From the NCBI GenBank assembly GCA_031400715.1, contig JANNQK010000236.1:1-20028 (forward strand): a DNA stretch of 20,028 nt, read 5' to 3'. Within the stretch, counting starts at the first letter, position 1; every line of letters begins with the position of its first letter. Origin of the DNA: VFMC01 sp031400715. GTDB lineage: Bacteria; Actinomycetota; Acidimicrobiia; Acidimicrobiales; Ilumatobacteraceae. Under the pieces are notes generated by a model. It was not told the DNA's origin and searched no databases. It saw nothing but the letters and a program-made list of their open reading frames with translations. This document shows, in pieces, positions 7,834 through 14,560 of the stretch. The translations under genes and the position numbers were made by a program.

Positions 7834-8418
7834 TCAGCTCTCCCGACCGCTGAGGGCCGACGGCGCCACGGCGTCGGCCGCCTCCGACGGCACGGTGGGC
7901 ACCGAGCTCGGATCAACCGGTTGATGAGCGTTGGTGCCCCAGTCCGAGCGGGCTCCGGTCTCGCTGTCCTGCCACGTCTCGCGCTTCCAGATCGGAGCGC
8001 TGGCCTTCAGTGCGTCGATGGCGTAGCGCGCCGCTTCGAACGCCTCAGGACGATGCCCGGCGCTGACCGCAACGACGACCGAGCTCTCACCCAGGTCGAT
8101 GCGCCCGAGGCGGTGCAGCAAGGCGACGCGACCGGTCTCCGGCCAGCGCACGCGCACCTCGTCGACGATCTTCGCGAAGACCGTGAGACACGGGTCTTCG
8201 TACGCCTCGTACTCGAGGTGCACGACGTCGGTGCGCATCACACCGTCGTCATCGACCGCGTGATCGCGGACGGTGCCGCTGAACAGCACGACCGCACCAC
8301 AGGAGGGCAGCTCGGCCCACTCGTACACCGCGGCGACCGGCAGCCGATCGGAGGTGAGGCCGACCCAGGTGTCACTGCTGTCGGGGGGCTGCACGAGGTC
8401 ATCGTAGCTGTTCCGCAC
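7834..8418 (-). CDS. moaE: Molybdopterin synthase catalytic subunit (MoaE)
   Basis: 194 residues from GTG 8418. MoaE transfers sulfur from MoaD thiocarboxylate to precursor Z to make molybdopterin. Signatures: GAVVLFSGTVRDH (41-53), LEYEAYED (68-75), LLHRLGRIDLGESSVVVAVSAGHR (100-123) and DALKASAPIWKRE (135-147) with the catalytic lysines Lys138 and Lys145. The C-terminal ~45 residues, after the WKRE region, are an unconserved Ser/Pro/Ala-rich extension. GTG 8418 is preferred over GTG 8457 because GGGGAG sits five bases upstream. No moaD or other cofactor gene is in view; the next genes are a small membrane protein and mreB, an unexpected combination. Confidence 0.92.
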   Translation of the reverse strand: MRNSYDDLVQPPDSSDTWVGLTSDRLPVAAVYEWAELPSCGAVVLFSGTVRDHAVDDDGVMRTDVVHLEYEAYEDPCLTVFAKIVDEVRVRWPETGRVALLHRLGRIDLGESSVVVAVSAGHRPEAFEAARYAIDALKASAPIWKRETWQDSETGARSDWGTNAHQPVDPSSVPTVPSEAADAVAPSALSGRES

Positions 8419-8422
8419 GCGG

Positions 8423-8429
8423 TCTCCCC
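8423..8429 (-). promoter_or_regulatory. Ribosome binding site of moaE (GGGGAGA)
   Basis: GGGGAGA on the minus strand ends four bases before GTG 8418. It decides between this start and the upstream GTG 8457, which has no such sequence. Confidence 0.55.
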
Positions 8430-8494
8430 GGGCTGTCGACGATGGACAGGCTCGCACCGCGGCGGCGCGATGCCACCGGCACCGATTCGCTCAC

Positions 8495-8500
8495 TAACCT
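8495..8500 (+). promoter_or_regulatory. Putative -10 element (TAACCT) of the HtrA-like gene
   Basis: TAACCT fits TANNNT and lies nine bases before GTG 8510, with no ribosome binding site between. It supports GTG 8510 as start of a leaderless message. The divergent moaE start is 77 bases away. Confidence 0.4.
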
Positions 8501-8509
8501 GTCGAACTC

Positions 8510-10066
8510 GTGGAGCGGAGTGGCCCCGATGATGCGCGCGACGACGCGCCGGACGACGCCTGGGGCGACGCGTGGGATGACGCGGCCCCGACCTACCCTC
8601 CGGCGCCCATTCCCGCGCATGAGCGAACCTGGCGCCATCCATCCGAGATCGGCCAGGCCGCTTGGGCGACCAGCGAACCGCCGGTCACCATCGGTCGCGG
8701 TCTGCTCATCACCAGTGGAGCGATCGGCTCTGCGCTCGGTGTCGCGGTGCTCTATCTGTTGTTGCCCGCCGGCATCGCGACTCCCTCCGCATCGCCCACG
8801 GTGACGTCGTCGATCTCGACCGGCCGGCCCGCGGTGACCCTCGCGCCAGGGACGACGTCGGTGACCGCGTTCGAGAATGTGCAGTCGACCAGCGCGCTCG
8901 ACGACGCACCCGATCTCACCCTGCCGGCGCCCGACACGCCGAGCACCGTGCTGGTGATGGCGCTCGCCAGCACCTCGCCCGAGCCGGTCTCGGTGGCCGT
9001 CGCGATCGAGGGAGATCCCTACGTGGTCACGACTGCGAACGCGCTCGAGTCGATCGGCGAGGTGAACCTGCTGGGTCCGGGCGACCGCGAACTCACCCCG
9101 CGAATGTCGGCCGAGCTCATCTTGATCGAGGGCGACCTGGCCTATCTGTCACCCTCGGCGCAGATGGAAGTGGTGAGCTTCGCGTCCACCGCGTCGGCCG
9201 AGCCGGGCCAGATCGTCACCGTGCTCGCCGATGCTCCGACCGATGTGAGCTACGTCGCACCCGGCACATCAGGGGGCGTACCCGAACTGGACGCCGGCCG
9301 CATCGTCGAAGGCACACCCGTGATCGACGCCACCGGAGCGCTCGTGGCCCTCTGCACCCTGGTGATCGATGCCGACGGTGCCCACGTCGACATGGTGGCC
9401 ATCGAAGCTGCCCCTCCCGACGATGTGGTGCCATCGTCGACCGACCCCTCGGACGGCTCGATCGATGCCGGCACCAGCGTCGACCCCGGATCCGACAGCA
9501 TCGGCACCGGATCCGACATCATCGACACCAGCGACAGGATCGGCGTTGGTGGCAGCGACGCTGCGCCAGGTGCTACGACTCCCACGACTCCCACGACTCC
9601 CACCGCGCCCCCGACGACCACCACGACGACGACGACGACGACAATACCCGGCTCCCCTGCAGCCGCTCCCTCGGTCACCACCGCGATCACCACCGGGGTC
9701 GGCGTCGCCGGCGGCGTGGGTGCCGGTCCATCAGCCTGGGTGGGTCTGCGATTCGATGGACCCTCATCGGCACCGCTCACGATCACCGGTGTGGTTGCCG
9801 GGGGCCCGGCGATGGCAGCCGGTGTGATGGTGGGCGAACGAGTCGTCGCGATCGACGGTGTCGACGTCGCGACGATCGACGATGTCGTCGCTGCGCTGAA
9901 ACGTCGCCAACCCGGCGATCTCATGCGGCTCACCCTCGTCGCCAGATCGACACCGACGTCGAACTCCTCCGGTTCGACGACGACGACGGTCGTCACAGGC
10001 CTGAGCGGGAGCCAGAACAGCCGCACCGTCAGCGTCGTGCTCGCCGCCGTCTCGCCCACGCTGTGA
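8510..10066 (+). CDS. Membrane-anchored HtrA-like pseudoprotease with C-terminal PDZ domain
   Basis: 518 residues from GTG 8510. In order: a cytoplasmic Asp/Ala/Trp-rich N-terminus (1-36), the motif RTWRHPSEIG (39-48), one transmembrane helix (~61-86), an extracytoplasmic region with a weak trypsin-like pattern (~145-300), a long Ser/Thr/Pro/Asp linker with a poly-Thr run (~303-380), a PDZ domain (~408-480) with ITGVVAGGPAMAAGVMVGERVVAIDGVDV, and a Ser/Thr-rich tail. The HtrA TNAHVV motif appears as TTANAL (174-179), giving Asn177 for the catalytic His; the GNSGGP region appears as VEGTPVID (266-273), with Glu in place of Ser. Asp209 in EGDLAYL may be the remaining triad residue. The layout is that of actinobacterial membrane HtrA proteins but it should be inactive, perhaps a binding or sensing protein. 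It overlaps the convergent SDR gene by 38 bases. Confidence 0.78.
   Translation: MERSGPDDARDDAPDDAWGDAWDDAAPTYPPAPIPAHERTWRHPSEIGQAAWATSEPPVTIGRGLLITSGAIGSALGVAVLYLLLPAGIATPSASPTVTSSISTGRPAVTLAPGTTSVTAFENVQSTSALDDAPDLTLPAPDTPSTVLVMALASTSPEPVSVAVAIEGDPYVVTTANALESIGEVNLLGPGDRELTPRMSAELILIEGDLAYLSPSAQMEVVSFASTASAEPGQIVTVLADAPTDVSYVAPGTSGGVPELDAGRIVEGTPVIDATGALVALCTLVIDADGAHVDMVAIEAAPPDDVVPSSTDPSDGSIDAGTSVDPGSDSIGTGSDIIDTSDRIGVGGSDAAPGATTPTTPTTPTAPPTTTTTTTTTTIPGSPAAAPSVTTAITTGVGVAGGVGAGPSAWVGLRFDGPSSAPLTITGVVAGGPAMAAGVMVGERVVAIDGVDVATIDDVVAALKRRQPGDLMRLTLVARSTPTSNSSGSTTTTVVTGLSGSQNSRTVSVVLAAVSPTL
9486..9527 (+). repeat. Two tandem 21-bp repeats in the linker of the HtrA-like gene
   Basis: Units 9486-9506 and 9507-9527 both begin CCGGATCCGACA and differ at two of 21 positions. 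They encode two GSDxIxT peptides in the disordered linker. In-frame duplication, with no effect on reading frame. Confidence 0.7.
9575..9643 (+). repeat. In-frame short tandem repeats: 9-bp ACGACTCCC x3, then an ACG run
   Basis: Three exact copies of ACGACTCCC (9575-9601) encode the TTP repeats; the ACG trinucleotide run (9623-9643) encodes most of the poly-Thr stretch. Copy-number changes would lengthen or shorten the stalk between the trypsin-like region and the PDZ domain in multiples of three codons or one codon, never shifting frame. Confidence 0.7.
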
Positions 10067-10985
10067 TCGACGTGGCGATGCCCACGACGGCCAGGCCGGC
10101 GACCAACATCCCGCCGAGCGCCAGTTCCTGACGACGCTTCGGAGTGACCATCGTCCACCACCTCGCCTCCGTCCCCTCGACGTAGGCCTGCTCGTTGGTC
10201 ACCGTCGGCGACCAGCCAGCAGCCTTCAACCGATCGTTGGCCACCAACCATGGTGAGTGTGTGTAGCTGCGCAAACCGGGCGGGATCGGCCCGCGCTGGA
10301 ACCTCCACCGAAGCGAGGTGACCACCTCGGCCAGTCGGTCGGGCAACTGAACCCGCGGCCGAGCGCCGGCCAGTGCCCGCACCGCCGTCGCCGGGATGCT
10401 GCCATCCGGCGCCACGTTGAAGACACCGTCGAGGCGACGCTCGGCCGCCAGCACCACACCGGCTGCAAGGTCGTCGAGATGGAGGAACTGCGCCGGCGGA
10501 TCGTCGATCGCGAACCGCTGGCCCATGCCGGCGGCGAGTGCCCGCGCCAGACCCGACGTGCCGTTCGCCGCCATCGGGACCGCGGGTCTCAGCACCGCGA
10601 CGGTGCGGTCACGGCCGGCACGACGCCAGTCATCGGCCATCTGCTCCACCGCAGCGAGTTGGGTGGCGTAGCGGAACTCGTTGTCGGGCCGCAGGACGGC
10701 GTCCTCCGTGAGTGGCACGGGGTTGTTCTCCCACGCGCCGTACACCATCGCCGACGACACGACCACCAGGTGCTCGGCGCGCCCGAGTCCGGCGAACATC
10801 TCTGCAGCGCCTGCCGTGATGCTCTCTCGACGCCTGGCCCTGGTGTCGGGATCGGAGCCACCGGTGTACACCGCGACCTCGGCCTCGTCGAGAGCCACGC
10901 GCTCGTGTGCGGCCACCGTCGCGAGAAGGCTCAGCACTCGCGTGCCGAGCGCACTCTGTGCGTCGCTCACCCACACACCTGTCAT
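10029..10985 (-). CDS. Membrane-anchored NAD-dependent epimerase/dehydratase-like (extended SDR) protein, probably catalytically altered
   Basis: 318 residues from ATG 10985, with GAGGAG eight bases upstream. Extended-SDR landmarks are present: LVVVSSAMVYG (73-83), Tyr106, VLRPAVPM (131-138), AQFLHLDDLAAGVVLA (165-180), GVFNVAPDG (187-195) and a C-terminal LKAAGWSPT. However, the N-terminal TGxxGxxG nucleotide loop reads SDAQSALG (7-14), the segment before SSAMVYG is about 30 residues shorter than usual so beta-2 seems lost, and the YxxxK motif is YATQL (106-110), with Leu for Lys. Residues ~288-310 form a transmembrane helix followed by an arginine cluster, giving a C-terminal tail anchor. 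It may bind a ligand or protein rather than catalyse a redox step. Its 3' end overlaps the convergent HtrA-like gene. Confidence 0.85.
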   Translation of the reverse strand: MTGVWVSDAQSALGTRVLSLLATVAAHERVALDEAEVAVYTGGSDPDTRARRRESITAGAAEMFAGLGRAEHLVVVSSAMVYGAWENNPVPLTEDAVLRPDNEFRYATQLAAVEQMADDWRRAGRDRTVAVLRPAVPMAANGTSGLARALAAGMGQRFAIDDPPAQFLHLDDLAAGVVLAAERRLDGVFNVAPDGSIPATAVRALAGARPRVQLPDRLAEVVTSLRWRFQRGPIPPGLRSYTHSPWLVANDRLKAAGWSPTVTNEQAYVEGTEARWWTMVTPKRRQELALGGMLVAGLAVVGIATSITAWARRRRARR

Positions 10986-10993
10986 CTCGTGAG

Positions 10994-10999
10994 CTCCTC
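10994..10999 (-). promoter_or_regulatory. Ribosome binding site of the SDR-like gene (GAGGAG)
   Basis: GAGGAG on the minus strand is eight bases before ATG 10985 and fixes this start in preference to upstream in-frame starts, which would extend the frame into the divergent gene. Confidence 0.6.
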
Positions 11000-11046
11000 G
11001 GTGATCGGTGCGCGACCGGAGCAGCCGGAACCAGGCCGCGCAGCGG

Positions 11047-11052
11047 ATCGTA
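11047..11052 (-). promoter_or_regulatory. Putative -10 element (TACGAT) of the SDR-like gene
   Basis: TACGAT on the minus strand fits TANNNT. It would give a 5' leader of roughly 50-60 bases ending in the GAGGAG site, unlike the leaderless starts elsewhere in the window. No clear -35 box accompanies it. Confidence 0.3.
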
Positions 11053-11157
11053 GACCGACCTCGCACATGACATCGATCGCCGTCAGCCCCTGTCAACCCT
11101 GGCCTGGCAACACCGGCCTCGCACCGGCCCTGGCGACACACTCCGCCGGGCTGGCCG

Positions 11158-11163
11158 TAGCAT
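11158..11163 (+). promoter_or_regulatory. Putative -10 element (TAGCAT) of the DUF2342 gene
   Basis: TAGCAT lies seven bases before ATG 11171, the same spacing as at the nitroreductase gene. It overlaps the alternative upstream ATG 11162 and therefore argues for 11171 as the start of a leaderless message. Confidence 0.45.
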
Positions 11164-11170
11164 GCCGGAC

Positions 11171-12391
11171 ATGGCCGATGATGACGCCGGTTCCGGCCGG
11201 GGCGAACCAGACTCCAATCCATTCGCGAACATGCCGTTGTTCGGGGACCTCGCCAAGGCACTCCAAGGACAGGGCCCCCTCAACTGGGATGCAGCCAAGC
11301 AGTTCGCTGCCCTCGCGTCGTCCGGCGCCACCGGACCCGGTGGGGTCGCGTCGGCCGGGATGGGCGACGCCAACGTCGAACCGACGTTGCGCATCGCCTA
11401 CGAGAACCTCACCCCGATTGCCGAGATGCACGTGCGCGATGTCACGGGGTACGAGGGCCCATCAGCGACGCTCGAACTCGTCACCCCAGCCACATGGTCA
11501 CAGCGCACCCTCGAGGCGTATCGGCCACTCTTCACGGAACTTGCTGTGTCGCTCACTCGCGCGCCCGATGGTCCCGACCCGGATGACACCGACCCCGACC
11601 CGATGATGGCGATGATGGCGGGCCTCAGCCAGATGATGGCACCGGCGATGATGGGCATGTCGATCGGCTCGATGGTCGGTCGTCTGGGGTCGCGGGCGTT
11701 CGGCCAGTACGACCTTCCCATTCCGCGCACGTCGAGCGCGCTGCTGGTCGTTCCCCGCACCGTCGATCAGTTCGCACAGGAATGGAGTCTCCCTCTCGAC
11801 GAGATGCGTCTGTGGGTGCTCGCCCAAGAGCTCATCGGGCACACCGTGTACTCACACACGGCGACCCGCGATGCCATCACCTCGCTCGTGAAGCATCACG
11901 TCGGCGCGTTCCGAGCCGACCCGACCGGCGTGTCGGAGAAGCTCGCCGAGCTCGATCTCGAAGGCACCGACCCGATGAGCGCCATCCAGAAGGCGTTCGC
12001 CGATCCGGAGGTTCTCCTCGGTGCGGTCCGGTCGCCCGAGCAGGTGGCGATGGCCCCCGTGCTCGATGCCTCCACGGCCGCGGTGGTCGGGTACGTCGAC
12101 TACATGGTCGATGCCGTAGCAGCACGCCTGATCGGTGGCGATTCGCTCCGCATCGCAGAAGCGGTGCGTCGCCGCCGACTCGAGGCCGCAGCCGAGGACG
12201 TGTTCATCGAGCGGCTGCTCGGGCTGCAGGTCACACCGGCGCTCGTGCATCGCGGCAAGAACTTCGTGTCGGGCGTCGTCGATCGTGCCGGCGAGTCGTC
12301 GTTGTCGCAGCTGTTCGCGACCGCCACGTCGCTGCCGACTCCGGCCGAGCTCGACGCGCCGGGCCTGTGGCTCGCCCGCATCGCGCTCTGA
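11171..12391 (+). CDS. DUF2342 family (zincin-like, putative hydrolase) protein lacking HExxH
   Basis: 406 residues from ATG 11171; ATG 11162 three codons earlier is the alternative. Family landmarks: NPFANMPLFGDLAKAL near the N-terminus, GPLNWDAAKQFA, a Met-rich segment MSIGSMVGRLGSRAFGQYDLPIPR (about 163-186), LWVLAQELIGH (214-224) and a C-terminal LVHRGKNFVSGVVDRAGE stretch. DUF2342 proteins are an actinobacterial family, some annotated as zinc metalloproteases or as coenzyme F420-associated. Here the place of HExxH reads QELIGH: the first His is Gln and the last His is displaced by one, so zinc-dependent catalysis is doubtful. I recall that one DUF2342 subgroup regularly has Arg instead of the first His, so loss of the motif is not unique. 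No F420 genes are nearby. The alpha/beta hydrolase gene follows after 14 bases on the same strand. Confidence 0.85.
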   Translation: MADDDAGSGRGEPDSNPFANMPLFGDLAKALQGQGPLNWDAAKQFAALASSGATGPGGVASAGMGDANVEPTLRIAYENLTPIAEMHVRDVTGYEGPSATLELVTPATWSQRTLEAYRPLFTELAVSLTRAPDGPDPDDTDPDPMMAMMAGLSQMMAPAMMGMSIGSMVGRLGSRAFGQYDLPIPRTSSALLVVPRTVDQFAQEWSLPLDEMRLWVLAQELIGHTVYSHTATRDAITSLVKHHVGAFRADPTGVSEKLAELDLEGTDPMSAIQKAFADPEVLLGAVRSPEQVAMAPVLDASTAAVVGYVDYMVDAVAARLIGGDSLRIAEAVRRRRLEAAAEDVFIERLLGLQVTPALVHRGKNFVSGVVDRAGESSLSQLFATATSLPTPAELDAPGLWLARIAL

Positions 12392-12405
12392 TCGACGAGT
12401 CGATC

Positions 12406-13335
12406 GTGGACGCGAGCGCGCACGAGCGCGAGTACTCACCGTCGAGTTGCGTCACGTCGATCGACGCCGAACTCGCGCGCTATGCAGACGACAGCGCCGC
12501 GGCCAGCGCGTTGCCCCACCGCCTGCTTCGCTACGGCGATCACCCGGACGAGCAACTCATCGTGTTCGAAGCCCTCGTGGGCGGCCCGCTGCACGTGTTC
12601 ATCCTCGGCGGGTACTGGCAGGCGCTGTCGGCGTCGCAGTGCCTGATGCCGGCACCGGCGCTGACGGCGGCCGGACGATCGTTCGCATCGGTCGACTACA
12701 CGCTGGCACCTCAGGCCACGATCGGCACGATGATCACCCAGTGTGTTCGCGCCGTCGAGCACGTCGTCGCGGAGCTGCAGCCCTCGTCGCTCACCGTCTC
12801 CGGCAGTTCGGCAGGCGCCCACCTCGCCGCACACGTCGCGCAACGCACACACGCACGGATCGATCGCCTCATCCTCCTGAGCGGCATGTTCCAGTTGCAC
12901 CCACTGCTCTCGACGTCGGTCAACGATGCGCTCCACCTCGACAGCGCCTCCGCCGCCGACTGGTCGGTGCCGTTGTCGCCCCGGCCGTCGGCGCAGGTCG
13001 TCGTCGTCCACGGCAGGAACGAGACCGCGGCGTTCAAGGCCCAGAGCGCTCGCCTCGCGGCGGCCTGGGGGGTGCCGACGGTGGAGGTGGACGATCGAAA
13101 CCACTTCGATCTGGTGTACGACCTCGCGGCGATCGACCTCCGGCTCGGTGTGCCGGTGCGGGACGCGGCGGGCGCCGTTCGGGGGGCGCGGACGAACCTC
13201 GACTCGCTGCACGACGACTCCGAGGCGGGGCTGGTGGCGGCGGAACGCCCGGGCGCGCCGCGACGATTGGCCCGCGAGCTGCTCGACCCGACCGTGATCG
13301 CGACCCGCTCGACAGGCGCGTCCAGGCCCGACTGA
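12406..13335 (+). CDS. Alpha/beta hydrolase, kynurenine formamidase-like
   Basis: 309 residues from GTG 12406, 14 bases after the DUF2342 stop. The N-terminal EYSPSSCV (9-16), the oxyanion segment ILGGYW (66-71, HGGYW in arylformamidases, with His replaced by Leu), the nucleophile elbow GSSAG (133-137, Ser135), GRNETAAFKAQS (203-214, with Glu206 as a possible acid) and NHFDLVYDL (232-240, catalytic His233) all fit the formamidase branch of alpha/beta hydrolases. The core ends near residue 245; the last ~65 residues are unconserved but keep strong G/C third positions, suggesting genuine coding sequence. No kynurenine pathway genes are adjacent, so the substrate is uncertain. The last 302 bases overlap the convergent MFS gene. 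Confidence 0.83.
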   Translation: MDASAHEREYSPSSCVTSIDAELARYADDSAAASALPHRLLRYGDHPDEQLIVFEALVGGPLHVFILGGYWQALSASQCLMPAPALTAAGRSFASVDYTLAPQATIGTMITQCVRAVEHVVAELQPSSLTVSGSSAGAHLAAHVAQRTHARIDRLILLSGMFQLHPLLSTSVNDALHLDSASAADWSVPLSPRPSAQVVVVHGRNETAAFKAQSARLAAAWGVPTVEVDDRNHFDLVYDLAAIDLRLGVPVRDAAGAVRGARTNLDSLHDDSEAGLVAAERPGAPRRLARELLDPTVIATRSTGASRPD

Positions 13336-14554
13336 GCGGGCGCGGCACCGTGCGCCCACGGTCGGCCGCCCTCGTGCCCACGACGTAGAAGCCCGCCACC
13401 GTGGCGGCAACCAGGCCGACGAGAACGAACCCGAGGCGTCCGGGCATCCGCACAAGCACCGGCACGAGTCCGGCCCCCACCCAACCCAGCTGGAACTTCG
13501 TCTCGAACTGGGCAAAGGCCCGACCTCGATTGGCATCCGGCGCATCCCGCTGGACGACCGCCTCGAACGCGAGCCGGCCGATCGCTGCGGCGAAGCTCAC
13601 CGACCCGGCCAGGAGCATGCCGGCGACCACTCCTCCGAGCACCGTGGTGCCGAATCCGGCGAGCGCGACGAGCGACACTGCGGCGACGAGCATCGTCTCG
13701 ACGCGCAACCGCGACCGCACGATCGGCGCGAGCGCGTTTCCGGTCATGGTGAGCAGGCTGGCGAAGCCGAGCGAGGCGCCGAACCAGATCAGGCCAGCGT
13801 CCTGGGCGCGGAACCAGAAGAACAGATGGAAGAAGGTGAACCCCGCGCTGGCGCGAAGGAGGAGCATCGCGTTCGACGCCAGGACGACCCGATCGGAGTG
13901 CAGTTCGGCGCGCTCGTCGCGGTCCGCCGAACGGGCTGCGATCACCTCACGAGGAAGGCGTGTCGCCGCCACGAAGGCGACGCCGAACAGCGCCGCCGCA
14001 TAGAGCAGCGTCGCTTCTGCACCGATGGTCTTCTGCATGATGCCGGCGGGCACGATCGCCACGGCACCGACGAGGCCGGAGATGAGACCGAGCTTCGAGT
14101 TGGCCTCGACGAGTTCCTCTTCGGTGCGCACGACCGTCGGCACCAATGCGCTCTTGGAGATCGCGTAGGTCTTCTGCGCCACCATCGCGACGAACGCCAA
14201 CGGGAACAGCAGCAGGCTGTCCGCGTTGAAGGCCATCAGCACCGACAACACCACACGAGCGACGGTGATCGCCTGGATCACGAGTCGGCGGCCTCCTGCC
14301 ATGCGGTCGATCGCTGGTCCGATGAGGGGGGCCACGAACAGGAAGGGAACGAAGCTGATGCCGAGGAACATCAGCACCCTGCTGCGGGCCGCATCGGCGT
14401 CGAGGCTAAAGAGCACCGAGTCGGCGAGAGCCACGGCCATCGCGGCGTCGCCCGCGGCGATGGCTGCGTGGGTGCGGGCCAGCCGACCGAACCGCGATCC
14501 ACCGGCGATCACGCGCCGCGCAGCCGGCGGCTCAGCAGGGCGACGGTTGCTCAC
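13034..14554 (-). CDS. Major facilitator superfamily (MFS) transporter
   Basis: 506 residues as read from GTG 14554. Residues ~28-395 carry about ten to twelve hydrophobic helices, a TM2-TM3 loop IGPAIDRMAGGRR (78-90, matching the MFS motif A position), and a cytoplasmic central loop (~200-225). The resemblance is to drug/small-molecule efflux-type MFS proteins; the substrate is unknown. Start 14554 is supported by TACGAT six bases upstream. The remaining ~110 residues (after ~396, below base 13366) are Arg/Pro/Ser-rich and overlap the hydrolase gene by 302 bases. In that overlap the plus frame has the better codon bias, so the MFS tail is probably not a conserved domain. There is no stop in any minus frame between 13037 and 13400, so a simple frameshift would not remove the overlap. 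Confidence 0.82.
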   Translation of the reverse strand: MSNRRPAEPPAARRVIAGGSRFGRLARTHAAIAAGDAAMAVALADSVLFSLDADAARSRVLMFLGISFVPFLFVAPLIGPAIDRMAGGRRLVIQAITVARVVLSVLMAFNADSLLLFPLAFVAMVAQKTYAISKSALVPTVVRTEEELVEANSKLGLISGLVGAVAIVPAGIMQKTIGAEATLLYAAALFGVAFVAATRLPREVIAARSADRDERAELHSDRVVLASNAMLLLRASAGFTFFHLFFWFRAQDAGLIWFGASLGFASLLTMTGNALAPIVRSRLRVETMLVAAVSLVALAGFGTTVLGGVVAGMLLAGSVSFAAAIGRLAFEAVVQRDAPDANRGRAFAQFETKFQLGWVGAGLVPVLVRMPGRLGFVLVGLVAATVAGFYVVGTRAADRGRTVPRPLSRAWTRLSSGSRSRSGRAARGPIVAARPGVPPPPAPPRSRRAASRGSSAPPERRPPRPAPAHRAGGRSPRGRTPDRSGFDRPPPPSAPPRPPRGERSGP

Positions 14555-14560
14555 ATCGGC

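Noticed and set aside
9611..9643. ACG/ACC trinucleotide run as a phase-variable switch
   Set aside because: The repeat unit is three bases, so slippage cannot change the frame. Retained only as possible length variation.
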